Counted from the first letter of the stretch, positions 25,808-34,282 are shown. The stretch is 64,000 bases of DNA from Pseudomonas frederiksbergensis (GCF_003732705.1 NZ_MOBR01000015.1:248001-312000), one strand, 5' to 3'. Notes: generated from the letters alone by a model not told the origin. Numbers and translations are program-made.

Positions 25808-26176
25808 CTACCCAGGCTTGTGGTTATCCAGTACGCGATTGAGCGCCAGCTCACCGATCAGGAGCGACCGATGCAACACCAGCATCGTATGGCGTCGCGG
25901 GTTGTCTTCCAGTTCGGCGAGGTCGTTGACCATTTTGCGGGACGATGACAGCGACTCGTAGGCCTCGACCAGCAACGTTTCGTCATCCACCGCTGCGTCG
26001 ATGGTGAGGAAGGTGCCGGATGTGCGGGGCGGTATCTGCGTTTTCGTCGCCCCGGGCTTGAGGTAGAAATCGAGTGCGCGGTCTGTCGCCGCTTTCATTT
26101 TCTTGGGGTCAAGATCAAAAGAGGCGTCGTAGGGTACTGGATCAGTATCTGGGGGGTTGGGCGTTACTTTGAACAT
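25808..26176 (-). CDS. DUF6124 family protein, full length
   Basis: A 122-aa soluble protein, MFKVTPNPPDTDP at the N-terminus, then a helix-forming stretch ending ALDFYLKPG, TIDAAVDDETLLVEAYESLS, and a C-terminal helical pair (RRHTMLVLHRSLLIGELALN). The family is Pseudomonas-centred and of unknown function. GGAG lies eight bases before the ATG. It is preceded by about 300 bp of non-coding, hairpin-rich leader. The truncated relative at 23632-23937 is in the same orientation 1.9 kb away. Confidence 0.78.
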   Translation of the reverse strand: MFKVTPNPPDTDPVPYDASFDLDPKKMKAATDRALDFYLKPGATKTQIPPRTSGTFLTIDAAVDDETLLVEAYESLSSSRKMVNDLAELEDNPRRHTMLVLHRSLLIGELALNRVLDNHKPG

Positions 26177-26480
26177 AGATGAAGCTCCGGTTTCGAAAAT
26201 TAAGGAGCCATCACCCTCGCTACCAAACGAAGGGTGGCGGCCATACGTGGGTTGGTAGACCGGTCGAAACGGGAAACCCGGCGCTCACAAGGAGCCCCAC
26301 GCATGCCCACCATATAAAGCTGAGTCCCCAAAAAGAGACTGCATAAGGTGTCGCCATGCGACGGTTTCGAGGCGGGCTACCAAACCCGATCACTGTTTTG
26401 CAGTGACCCGGAAACGATATAGCCCACCCCTCAGCCGCACAAGCCGGCGGATTCTGGCGCACGCGTAGGCAACGGCGCAA
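26177..26480 (-). promoter_or_regulatory. long hairpin-rich leader upstream of DUF6124
   Basis: This 300-bp stretch contains several tight hairpins: stem cactg/cagtg with 5-base loop (26391-26405), gtcgc/gcgac with loop cat (26350-26362), cggg/cccg with loop aaa (26270-26280), and the palindrome gaccggtc (26258-26265). An 86-codon open frame exists on the minus strand (26220-26480) but lacks a convincing ribosome site. I read the region as a structured 5' untranslated leader or small RNA. Its role is not shown. Confidence 0.4.
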
Positions 26481-26633
26481 GGCGTTGTAGCCGCTTATGA
26501 CGTAACACCGAGTGTCTTTAAACAGCCGTCGTTAAACATGTTTATGCGGTGTCAGATCTGGCGCCATCGCGAGCAAGCTCGCTCCCACAGGGGCCGGTGG
26601 CGGCCACAAATCCTGCGAACAACACCAATCCAA

Positions 26634-26861
26634 CTGTAGGAGCAAGGCTTGCCCGCGAAGGCGGTATGTCAATGACGATGATGTCGACTGACACGCCGCT
26701 TTCGCGGGCAAGCCTCGCTCCTACAGGGATCTGCGCCGGCCACAAATCCCGCGATCAACACCAACCAACTGTAGGAGCGAGGCTTGCCCGCGAAGGCGGT
26801 ATGTCAATGACGATGATGTCGACTGACACGCCGCTTTCGCGGGCAAGCCTCGCTCCTACAG
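26634..26861. repeat. tandem pair of REPINs, 135-bp period
   Basis: Two REPINs (26634-26726 and 26769-26861) share nearly the same core (ggtatgtcaatgacgatgat). They are separated by a unit that is itself repeated (cacaaatccygcgawcaacaccaa, seen three times at about 26605, 26742 and 26877). The unit was therefore duplicated as a 135-bp block. Single REPs of the gtgggagc type flank the pair at about 26565 and 26905. Confidence 0.85.
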
Positions 26862-26978
26862 GGACCTGCGCCAACCACAAATCCTGCGAACAACACCAGC
26901 CCCATGTGGGAGCGGGCTTGCTCGCGAAGACGTCGGCACATCCGGCATCCATCTAACGGCATGCCGCTTAAATAGAAT

Positions 26979-27194
26979 TCACGATTTAGCGCCCGCCAAA
27001 TAATGCGCCACCAACGCATTCGCATGGCCGTGCCCCATGCCATGCTCAGCCTTCAACCACGCCACCATTTCCATATGCTTTTTGTCGCTCACCGTTCCCA
27101 GTAGTCCCAGCCAGTGGTCGATGGGTTGGCCGTACTTTTTTTCAATTGAGGGGAAATACGATGCCGGGCCTTTGGTTTTTGTCTCATCGGTCAT
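26979..27194 (-). CDS. DUF4287 domain protein
   Basis: A 71-aa protein fitting DUF4287: ASYFPSIEKKYGQPIDHWLG at the N-terminus, a central MEMVAWLKAEHGMGHGHANAL and a short tail. The family often occurs alone or fused to DUF5655; the function is unknown. AAGGAG lies nine bases before the ATG. No partner gene is adjacent. The 220-bp gap up to the next gene holds no other frame that I can support. Confidence 0.85.
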   Translation of the reverse strand: MTDETKTKGPASYFPSIEKKYGQPIDHWLGLLGTVSDKKHMEMVAWLKAEHGMGHGHANALVAHYLAGAKS

Positions 27195-27414
27195 TGCTGC
27201 AAGCTCCTTTGTTCACGACGGAGTGTCGATGGACGCTCCTTGTTTTACCCTCCGAATTGAAGGCCAGGACAGCAGCACCGTCCAGCGCGAACAAGTTCAT
27301 AAGCAACCATTAAAACTATCGCCAAGCGTTCTAAAAAACTGTCATTTATGACAGGTCACGTTCAATTTGGCCGGGGGTAAGCTGAACCCACTGGAGTGAA
27401 TTGAGGTGTTCATC

Positions 27415-27813
27415 ATGTCCCGCCATCGTTACTTATTGCCGCTGGGCGTTTTCTTGTTGGCGATGCTACCCGTGTTGCGCGATGCCCCGGGTGCCCAGTT
27501 TACGTACTTGCTCAAAGTGGATTTTCAATGCAACAACGGCATCACGACGCCCGGCTACAGTGTGTATGTGGCTGGCGCCAGTCCAGAGTTAGGGAATTGG
27601 GATCCGGCAAAAGCCGCAAAACTCGCCCCTGGTGCCTACCCTACATGGGCCGGCACGGTAAATTTCCAAGGCGCGAACCCCGGTGATGAGGTGGAGTGGA
27701 AGTGTATCGTGCGCAATGAGAACGACCCGACCGACGTCAAGTGGCAACCCGATCCCAACAACAAGGTGACGATGGCCTTCAGTCCCGTGCCGAAGAGTGT
27801 TGGCGCGTTCTGA
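27415..27813 (+). CDS. secreted stand-alone CBM20 starch-binding protein
   Basis: A 132-aa protein. Residues 1 to about 25 form a signal peptide (RHRYLLPLGVFLLAMLPVL). The rest is a single CBM20 starch-binding domain: LKVDFQCNNG, SPELGNWDPAKAAKL with the family Trp of binding site 1, YPTWAGTVNF, EVEWKCIVRN and a KWQPDPNN loop with the second Trp. No amylase or other catalytic domain is attached or nearby. It probably binds alpha-glucans outside the cell or in the periplasm. ATG 27415 has GAGG eight bases upstream; the GTG at 27406 is a less likely start. Confidence 0.78.
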   Translation: MSRHRYLLPLGVFLLAMLPVLRDAPGAQFTYLLKVDFQCNNGITTPGYSVYVAGASPELGNWDPAKAAKLAPGAYPTWAGTVNFQGANPGDEVEWKCIVRNENDPTDVKWQPDPNNKVTMAFSPVPKSVGAF

Positions 27814-27905
27814 GGTGTGGGTGGCCGAGAGACCGATGAAGAGATGAAGAGATGAAGAGCGAGGTCAAGATCAACAGATCGCAGCCTCGTTTCTCTCGAC
27901 AGCTC

Positions 27906-28802
27906 CTACAGTAGATCGGGGCCTAGCAGCAGGCTTTGTTCGCGCTCACACAACTCCACCACGTAATCCCACAACACCCGCAACCGCACCGACTTGTGCA
28001 ACTCCCGCCGCGTGCTGATCCAGTAGCTGCGCTGAATGCTCTCATCCGCAAACAACGGCACCAGTTCCGGATCAGCACTGGCCATGTAGCACGGCAGCAC
28101 CGCAATCCCCAGCCCCGAGCGCGCCGCTTGTTGCTGGGCGATGACGCTGGTGCTGTGGAACACGACTTGGGGGTTGCGGCAGAAACTGTTGAGGAACATC
28201 AGTTCCTGGCTGAACAGCAAATCATCGACATAACCGATCCACGCATGGCGGCCGAGGTCTTCGCGGCTGTTGAGTGGTGGCGCTTTGTCGAGGTAGGCCT
28301 GGCTGGCGTAGAGCGCCAGGCGATAGTCGGTGAGTTTGCGCGTGACCAGCATGTCGGCGGCCGGGCGTTCGAGGTGGATGCTGATTTCGGCTTCGCGGTT
28401 GAGGATGCTGACGAAGCGCGGCACGGCGACCAGTTCCACTTCCAGGCCGGGGTAGCGTTCGAACAGGCCGTTCATGCGGCTGGCGAGGAACATGATGCCC
28501 AGCCCTTCGGTGACGCCGACGCGGATTTTGCCGAGCGGCGCGGTGGATTGGGTGATTTCTTCCTGGGCCAGCAGCGCCACATTCTCCATGGCTTCGGCGT
28601 GTTTGAGCAGCGCCTCGCCGGCCGGGGTTAGCTGATACCCCTGGGCATGCTGGACGAACAGCGCGGTGCCGAGGCTCTTTTCAATCGCCTCGATGTGCCG
28701 GGCCACGGTGGCGTGGGTGGTGTTCAAGCGGCGGGCGGCGGTGAGCAAGCGGCCGCTGCGCTGTAATTCGAGAAAAAACCGCAGGTCATTCCAGTCGAAC
28801 AT
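27906..28802 (-). CDS. LysR-family transcriptional regulator
   Basis: A 298-aa LysR protein. The N-terminal winged HTH (residues 2-60) is WNDLRFFLELQRSGRLLTAA...NTTHATVARHIEAIE. The effector domain (about 90-290) has the substrate-binding fold. It is divergent from the GMC oxidoreductase at 28924, with a 120-bp gap containing the direct repeat ctaaca around ttctttatacgaaag (about 28854-28880). It probably controls that gene and perhaps the transporter beyond. AAGGA lies six bases before the ATG. Effector unknown. Confidence 0.88.
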   Translation of the reverse strand: MFDWNDLRFFLELQRSGRLLTAARRLNTTHATVARHIEAIEKSLGTALFVQHAQGYQLTPAGEALLKHAEAMENVALLAQEEITQSTAPLGKIRVGVTEGLGIMFLASRMNGLFERYPGLEVELVAVPRFVSILNREAEISIHLERPAADMLVTRKLTDYRLALYASQAYLDKAPPLNSREDLGRHAWIGYVDDLLFSQELMFLNSFCRNPQVVFHSTSVIAQQQAARSGLGIAVLPCYMASADPELVPLFADESIQRSYWISTRRELHKSVRLRVLWDYVVELCEREQSLLLGPDLL

Positions 28803-28923
28803 CAGGCTTCCTTAGGGCTACGCTGTCTGAAAACGCACAGCGGCTGCGCAAAAACTAACATTCTTTATACGAAAGCTAACAACTAGGATGAACCTCAACA
28901 ACAAAAACAATGAGAGGTCAGGG

Positions 28924-30570
28924 ATGCAGGCTCCCCTTGATGAATACGATTACATCGTGGTCGGCGCCGGGCCGGCCGGGTGTTTGCTGGCTAATCGGTT
29001 GTCGGCCAACCCGCAACACCGGGTGCTGCTGCTGGAAGCGGGCGGGCGCGATAACTACCCGTGGATTCATATTCCGGTGGGTTACCTGTTCTGCATCGGC
29101 AACCCGCGCACCGATTGGTGCTTCAAGACCGAAGCGCAACCGGGCCTGCAAGGTCGCGCCCTGAGCTACCCACGAGGCAAAGTGCTCGGCGGTTGCTCCT
29201 CGATCAACGGCATGATTTACATGCGCGGACAGGCTGGGGATTACGATGGCTGGGCCGCTGATGGCAATCCGGGTTGGTCCTGGAAGGACGTTTTTCCGTT
29301 ATTCAAACAAAGCGAAAACCATTTTGCCGGCGACTCGGAATTTCACGGCGCCGCCGGGGAATGGCGAGTCGAGCGCCAACGACTGTCGTGGCCGATTCTG
29401 GATGCGTTCCGCAGCGCTGCCGAGCAAAGCGGCATCGCCAGCATCGATGACTTCAACCAGGGTAATAACGAAGGCTGCGGCTACTTTCAGGTCAATCAGA
29501 AGGCCGGGATTCGCTGGAACGCGGCCAAGGCCTTTCTCAAACCGATCCGACATCGCGTCAATCTCACGGTTTTAACCGAGGTTGAAGTGGACCGCGTGCT
29601 GCTGGAAAACGGGCGTGCTTCGGCGGTGATCACTCGCTGGCAGGGTCAGGCGAAAACCTTCAAGGCGCGCAAGGAAATCGTCCTGTGCGCCGGTTCCGTT
29701 GGTTCGCCGAGCATTTTGCAGCGCTCCGGGATTGGCCCGCGCCCGCTGTTGCAACGCCTGGGGATCGGCGTGGTGCATGAGCTGCCGGGGGTGGGCGGCA
29801 ATTTGCAGGATCACCTGCAATTGCGGCTGATCTACAAACTGGAAAACGCCCGCACCCTGAACCAGATCGCCGGCAGTGTGTGGGGCAAGATGGGCATGGG
29901 CCTGCGTTACCTGTATGACCGTAGCGGGCCGCTGTCCATGGCGCCGAGTCAGTTGGGTGCGTTTGCCCGCTCGGGGCCGGAGCAGGCTTCGGCGAATCTT
30001 GAATATCACGTGCAGCCGCTGTCGCTGGAGCGTTTTGGCGAACCGTTGCATGGGTTTCCTGCGTTTACGGCGTCGGTGTGTGATCTGCGGCCGCAGAGTC
30101 GGGGACGGATTGAGATTCGCAGTGCCGATCCACAGGAAGCGCCGCTGATTCAGCCTAATTACCTGAGTGATCCTGAGGATCTGCGGGTGGCGGCGGATGC
30201 GATTCGCCTGACCCGGCGCATCGTTGCCGCGCCGGCGCTGGCGGCGTTCAAACCGGTTGAATATTTGCCGGGGGACAGTTTGCAGAGTGAGGAAGAATTG
30301 CACGAAGCGGCAGCGCGGATTGGTACGACGATTTTCCATCCGGTGGGTACTTGCCGGATGGGTCATGACGCCGAAGCCGTGGTCGATGCACAACTGAAGG
30401 TCCATGGCATTCCGGGGCTGCGCATCGCCGATGCGTCGATCATGCCGCGGATTACCTCGGGCAACACCTGTTCGCCTACGCTGATGATTGCCGAGAAGGC
30501 GGCGCAGTTGATGCTGAACCCTGAAACAAGGAGCTTCGCCCCCCAGAAGGAACTGCTGAGTAACGCCTGA
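28924..30570 (+). CDS. GMC-family FAD oxidoreductase (choline/alcohol dehydrogenase type)
   Basis: A 548-aa glucose-methanol-choline oxidoreductase. The FAD dinucleotide motif is YIVVGAGPAGCLLANRLS at the N-terminus; the GMC signature is GKVLGGCSSINGMIYMRG; the C-terminal active-site region has HPVGTCRMGHD and NTCSPTLMIAEKAA with the catalytic residues. It oxidises an alcohol using FAD; the substrate cannot be read from sequence. Start: ATG 28924 with GAGAGG five bases upstream; the upstream ATG at 28888 lacks a good site. A LysR gene is divergent, and an MHS transporter lies 260 bp downstream. Confidence 0.87.
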   Translation: MQAPLDEYDYIVVGAGPAGCLLANRLSANPQHRVLLLEAGGRDNYPWIHIPVGYLFCIGNPRTDWCFKTEAQPGLQGRALSYPRGKVLGGCSSINGMIYMRGQAGDYDGWAADGNPGWSWKDVFPLFKQSENHFAGDSEFHGAAGEWRVERQRLSWPILDAFRSAAEQSGIASIDDFNQGNNEGCGYFQVNQKAGIRWNAAKAFLKPIRHRVNLTVLTEVEVDRVLLENGRASAVITRWQGQAKTFKARKEIVLCAGSVGSPSILQRSGIGPRPLLQRLGIGVVHELPGVGGNLQDHLQLRLIYKLENARTLNQIAGSVWGKMGMGLRYLYDRSGPLSMAPSQLGAFARSGPEQASANLEYHVQPLSLERFGEPLHGFPAFTASVCDLRPQSRGRIEIRSADPQEAPLIQPNYLSDPEDLRVAADAIRLTRRIVAAPALAAFKPVEYLPGDSLQSEEELHEAAARIGTTIFHPVGTCRMGHDAEAVVDAQLKVHGIPGLRIADASIMPRITSGNTCSPTLMIAEKAAQLMLNPETRSFAPQKELLSNA

Positions 30571-30579
30571 ATCACACAC

Positions 30580-30708
30580 CTGTAGGAGCATGGCTTGCCC
30601 GCGATGGCGATTTCATGGACGCCTTCGCGAGCAAGCTTCGCTCCTACAAAGAGCAGGATTCGATGGGGATTTCAAGGACGCCTTCGCGGGCAAGCCTTGC
30701 TCCTACAG
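30580..30708. repeat. three-arm REP cluster (gtaggagc type)
   Basis: One forward arm (tgtaggagcatggcttgcccg) is followed by two reverse arms (gcgagcaagcttcgctcctac at about 30627-30647 and gcgggcaagccttgctcctac at about 30686-30706). The shared piece ttcaaggacgccttcgcg shows that part of the REPIN was duplicated. Confidence 0.8.
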
Positions 30709-30831
30709 GGAATGGGGGCACAGGAAGATTCGCGGTACGTACACCCCGCTTTATGGATAAACGCGGCACTGGCCCACAAGGCCGGTGCCGACAGTGGAAC
30801 AACAAAAACAATCACTGTGAGGGATACCGAT

Positions 30832-32454
30832 ATGTCAGAACACGTTCAGCCCCTGGAAGCCACGCGTAGCGCGGGCGTCAGCAGCGGCACCAAGAAAGTC
30901 ATCTTCGCGTCGTCACTCGGCACAGTGTTCGAGTGGTATGACTTTTTCCTCTACGGCGCCCTCGCGGCGGTGATCAGCAAGCAGTTTTTTGCCGGGGTCA
31001 ACGACACCACGGCGTTTATCTTCGCGCTCATGGCGTTTGCCGCAGGCTTCATCGTGCGCCCGTTCGGGGCGCTGGTGTTCGGTCGGTTGGGGGATATGAT
31101 CGGGCGTAAATACACGTTTCTCGCGACCATTATCCTCATGGGTCTGGCGACGTTCTGTGTCGGGTTGCTGCCAACCTACGCCAGCATCGGCATCGCCGCG
31201 CCGATCATCCTGGTGGTGCTGCGCATGCTTCAGGGCCTGGCCCTCGGTGGCGAATACGGTGGCGCTGCGACTTACGTGGCCGAACATGCGCCGATGGGCA
31301 AACGCGGTTTCCACACCAGTTGGATTCAATCCACCGCCACCCTTGGCCTGCTGCTGTCGTTGCTGGTGGTGCTCGGTTGCCGCTACTTCACCGGCGATCA
31401 ATTTGAAGTCTGGGGCTGGCGCATTCCGTTTCTGTTTTCCATCGTGCTGCTGGGCATCTCGACCTGGATTCGCTTGAGCCTGCACGAGTCGCCGGCCTTC
31501 GTGAAAATGAAAGAGGAAGGCAAGCTGTGCAAGCAGCCGCTGCGCGATTCCTTCGGCAAATGGGAAAACCTCAAAGTGGTGCTGATCGCCCTGTTCAGCA
31601 TCAACGCCGGGCAAGCGGTGACGTTCTATGCCGCGCAGTTTTACGTGCTGTTCTTCCTCACCCAGTTCCTGAAAATGGACCCGGCGCTGGCCAACAGTCT
31701 GCTGATTGTCAGCGTGATTATTGGCGCACCGTTCTTCATCTTTTTCGGCTGGCTGTCGGACAAGGTCGGGCGCAAACCGGTGCTGATGATCGGCCTGTTG
31801 CTGGCCACTGCGCTGTACTTCCCGATCTTCAAGAGCCTGGCCCATTACGCCAACCCGGCGGTCGATCAGGCCAGCCAACAGGCTCCGATCACCGTACTGG
31901 CCGACCCGGCCACCTGCACCTTCCAGTTCGACCCGGTGGGCAAGGCGAAATTTGATAGCCCGTGCGACAAGGTCAAGACCTTCCTGGTCAAGCAAGGCCT
32001 GCCTTATACCAGCGCTGCCGCTCCAGCGGGCGCGGGTGTGCAGGTCAGCGTCGGTGACGTGAAAATCGACGGCTACGACGAAGCGGCCCTGCGCGGCGCG
32101 GTGACCCTGGCGGGCTACCCGTCACAGGCAGATATCCAGTCGATCAACAAACCGATGATCGTCGCGTTGATTGTCGCGCTGATCATCATCTCCGCCATGT
32201 GCTACGGCCCGCTGGCGGCGCTGATGGTTGAACTGTTCCCGACGCGCATCCGCTACACCTCGATGTCCCTGCCCTACCACATCGGCAACGGCTGGTTCGG
32301 CGGGTTCCTGCCGACGGTGTCGTTTGCGTTGGTGGTGTACACCGGGGACATCTTCTATGGGCTGTGGTACCCGGTGGTGATTACCGGGGTGAGTTTGATT
32401 GTGGGGTTGATCTGTTTGCGTGAGACGAAAAACGTGGATCTGGATACCAACTGA
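30832..32454 (+). CDS. MFS transporter, metabolite:H+ symporter (MHS) type
   Basis: A 540-aa twelve-helix transporter. Family marks: ASSLGTVFEWYDFFLYGALA at the first helix, FGRLGDMIGRKYTFLATIIL in the loop 2-3 motif, and LQGLALGGEYGGAATYVAEH in helix 4. The segment between helices 8 and 9 carries an unusual inserted hydrophilic domain of about 100 residues (LADPATCTFQFDPVGKAKFD...). Such proteins import organic acids or osmolytes with protons. Start: ATG 30832 with GAGGGA upstream; the extended frame from 30595 would translate REP DNA. It lies between the GMC gene and lldD; the substrate is unproven. Confidence 0.86.
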   Translation: MSEHVQPLEATRSAGVSSGTKKVIFASSLGTVFEWYDFFLYGALAAVISKQFFAGVNDTTAFIFALMAFAAGFIVRPFGALVFGRLGDMIGRKYTFLATIILMGLATFCVGLLPTYASIGIAAPIILVVLRMLQGLALGGEYGGAATYVAEHAPMGKRGFHTSWIQSTATLGLLLSLLVVLGCRYFTGDQFEVWGWRIPFLFSIVLLGISTWIRLSLHESPAFVKMKEEGKLCKQPLRDSFGKWENLKVVLIALFSINAGQAVTFYAAQFYVLFFLTQFLKMDPALANSLLIVSVIIGAPFFIFFGWLSDKVGRKPVLMIGLLLATALYFPIFKSLAHYANPAVDQASQQAPITVLADPATCTFQFDPVGKAKFDSPCDKVKTFLVKQGLPYTSAAAPAGAGVQVSVGDVKIDGYDEAALRGAVTLAGYPSQADIQSINKPMIVALIVALIIISAMCYGPLAALMVELFPTRIRYTSMSLPYHIGNGWFGGFLPTVSFALVVYTGDIFYGLWYPVVITGVSLIVGLICLRETKNVDLDTN

Positions 32455-32470
32455 GTTCACCGCAATACCT

Positions 32471-32500
32471 TGTGGCGAGGGGGCAAGCCCCCTCGCCACA
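32471..32500. repeat. 14-bp perfect-stem REP hairpin
   Basis: tgtggcgagggggc, loop aa, then gccccctcgccaca. It lies 16 bp after the transporter stop codon and may serve as a transcription stop or mRNA 3' stabiliser. Confidence 0.8.
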
Positions 32501-32552
32501 GGTTAAGCTCGACGCAACCCTACAGCCCCGCCATCCCACAGACCGAGGCCCC

Positions 32553-33695
32553 ATGATCATTTCATCCGCATCCGACTACCGCGAGGCAGCACGCCGCAAA
32601 CTTCCCCGATTCCTGTTCGATTACATTGATGGCGGCGCCTACGCCGAGCAAACGCTGCGGGCCAACAGCGCCGACCTGAGCGGCATCAGCCTGCGTCAGC
32701 GCATCCTGAAAAACGTCGAAACCCTGAGCCTGGAAACCACCCTCTTCGATCAACCCCTTTCAATGCCGATCATTCTGGCGCCGGTCGGCCTGACGGGCAT
32801 GTTCGCCCGGCGTGGTGAAGTGCAGGCGGTCAAAGCGGCGCAAAACAAAGGTATCCCGCTGTGCCTCTCGACGGTGTCAGTGTGCTCGATCGAGGAAGTC
32901 TCGGCGCAAAGCCAGCAATCGATCTGGTTTCAGCTGTACGTCTTGAAAGACCGGGGCTTCATGAAAAATGCCCTGGAGCGGGCGAAGGCCGCCGGAGTGA
33001 AGAATCTGGTGTTTACCGTGGACATGCCGACGCCCGGAGCGCGGTACAGGGACGCTCATTCGGGCATGTCCGGCCCTTTTGCCTCGTCGCGGCGGATGCT
33101 CCAGGCGATGACCAAACCCGACTGGGCCTTCAACGTCGGGGTCATGGGCCGGCCGCATGACCTGGGCAATATTTCCGCGTACCTGGGCAAAGCCGTCACC
33201 CTCGAAGACTACATGGGCTGGCTGGCCAATAACTTCGACCCGTCGATCAGTTGGAGTGATCTGGAATGGATTCGTGAGTTCTGGAAAGGCCCGATGATCA
33301 TCAAAGGCATTCTCGACCCTCAGGATGCACGGGACGCTGTGAGCTTTGGCGCGGACGGCATCGTCGTGTCAAACCACGGCGGGCGGCAGCTGGATGGCGT
33401 GTTGTCCACCACCAAGGCATTGCCGCCGATCATGCAGGCCATCGGCAACGATCTGACGGTGCTGGTCGATTCGGGGATCCGCTCGGGGCTGGATGTCGTG
33501 CGCATGTTGGCGCTGGGGGCCAAAGGCGTATTGCTGGGGCGCTCCATGGCTTATGCATTGGCGGCCGATGGCCAGCGTGGGGTGGAAAACATGCTGGATA
33601 TTTTCGCCAAGGAAATGCGCGTGGCGATGACATTGACCGGCGTGACTTCGATTGGGCAGATTGATGAATCGACGTTGGTCGGTGCGCTTCGATGA
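32553..33695 (+). CDS. lldD: FMN-dependent L-lactate dehydrogenase
   Basis: A 380-aa alpha-hydroxy-acid dehydrogenase that oxidises L-lactate to pyruvate on FMN and passes electrons to the respiratory chain. N-terminal SASDYREAARRKLPRFLFDY with FDYIDGGA is typical of LldD. The active-site block is GIVVSNHGGRQLDG with the catalytic His and Arg; the FMN phosphate region is VLVDSGIRSGLDVVRMLALG. Start: ATG 32553 with GAGG upstream; the frame from 32472 runs through a REP. No lactate permease or lldE/F/G genes are adjacent, so it is a lone copy, perhaps using the MHS transporter upstream. Confidence 0.9.
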   Translation: MIISSASDYREAARRKLPRFLFDYIDGGAYAEQTLRANSADLSGISLRQRILKNVETLSLETTLFDQPLSMPIILAPVGLTGMFARRGEVQAVKAAQNKGIPLCLSTVSVCSIEEVSAQSQQSIWFQLYVLKDRGFMKNALERAKAAGVKNLVFTVDMPTPGARYRDAHSGMSGPFASSRRMLQAMTKPDWAFNVGVMGRPHDLGNISAYLGKAVTLEDYMGWLANNFDPSISWSDLEWIREFWKGPMIIKGILDPQDARDAVSFGADGIVVSNHGGRQLDGVLSTTKALPPIMQAIGNDLTVLVDSGIRSGLDVVRMLALGAKGVLLGRSMAYALAADGQRGVENMLDIFAKEMRVAMTLTGVTSIGQIDESTLVGALR

Positions 33696-33742
33696 TTTGA
33701 GCTGCCTTAAGGCAGGGACGCTTGCCCTGATGTCAGTAAAAC

Positions 33743-33835
33743 CTGTGGGAGCGAGCTTGCTCGCGATAGCGGACTGGCAGGCGATACATGCGCGGAGCGT
33801 TAAACCGTCATCGCGAGCAAGCTCGCTCCCACAGG
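33743..33835. repeat. REPIN (gtgggagcgagcttgctcgcg type)
   Basis: The arms cctgtgggagcgagcttgct and agcaagctcgctcccacagg are perfect inverses around a 50-bp core, between the convergent lldD and DUF427 genes. Confidence 0.9.
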
Positions 33836-33884
33836 GGTTGTGGCGTCCTGGCCTTGTAATACCGGCCCAAAGTCCTCGCCACAG

Positions 33885-34253
33885 TCACTCAAAGTTTTCG
33901 ATAATCTCGAACTTCACCTGATCGGGATAGAACGCTACATAGTTACGAATCTGATCGACAGACACCTTGGGGTCTTCATAACTCCACACCGCGTTGGCGC
34001 CTTCATGCCCCGGAACCTGCAAACTGAAATAGCTGGCATCGCCCTTGTAGGGGCAATAACTGGTGTGATCGGTGCGGGCAAAATACTTTTCGTCAATGTC
34101 TTCGCGCGGGACGTAATACACCGGCGGATAGTTGGCCTCAAGCAGCACCAGCGCCCGGGAGGACGCGGCCACCTGGATGCCGTGGAACTTCACCAGCAGA
34201 CAGCCGGGCTGCTCGGCGATGGTGATGACAGGGCTGGGACCGGAGCTTTTCAT
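33885..34253 (-). CDS. DUF427 family protein
   Basis: A 122-aa protein with the DUF427 pattern: an N-terminal strand ITIAEQPGCLLVKFHGIQVA, ALVLLEANYPPVYYVPREDI, the conserved TDHTSYCPYKGDASYFSL and the Trp in GANAVWSYEDP, ending YPDQVKFEIIE. The family forms a small beta-barrel whose function is unknown. GAGG lies ten bases before the ATG. It stands alone between REP elements and has no visible partner. Confidence 0.88.
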   Translation of the reverse strand: MKSSGPSPVITIAEQPGCLLVKFHGIQVAASSRALVLLEANYPPVYYVPREDIDEKYFARTDHTSYCPYKGDASYFSLQVPGHEGANAVWSYEDPKVSVDQIRNYVAFYPDQVKFEIIENFE

Positions 34254-34282
34254 GGAATACGTTCCTCATGACGGTGATGGAC

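Noticed and set aside
23538..26176. Integrase-driven genomic island
   Set aside because: No integrase, transposase or tRNA att site is visible; the direct repeats are a REPIN-DUF6124 block, so recombination between copies explains it better.
26220..26480. 86-aa protein with a hydrophobic stretch upstream of DUF6124
   Set aside because: No ribosome site, and the DNA is dominated by hairpins; I treat it as leader, although a short leader peptide cannot be excluded.
26549..26956. 135-codon frame with repeated LAREGGMSMTMMSTDT blocks
   Set aside because: It is the translation of the tandem REPIN pair.
30595..30831. N-terminal extension of the MHS transporter
   Set aside because: It reads through REP arms; ATG 30832 has GAGGGA upstream and matches the family start.
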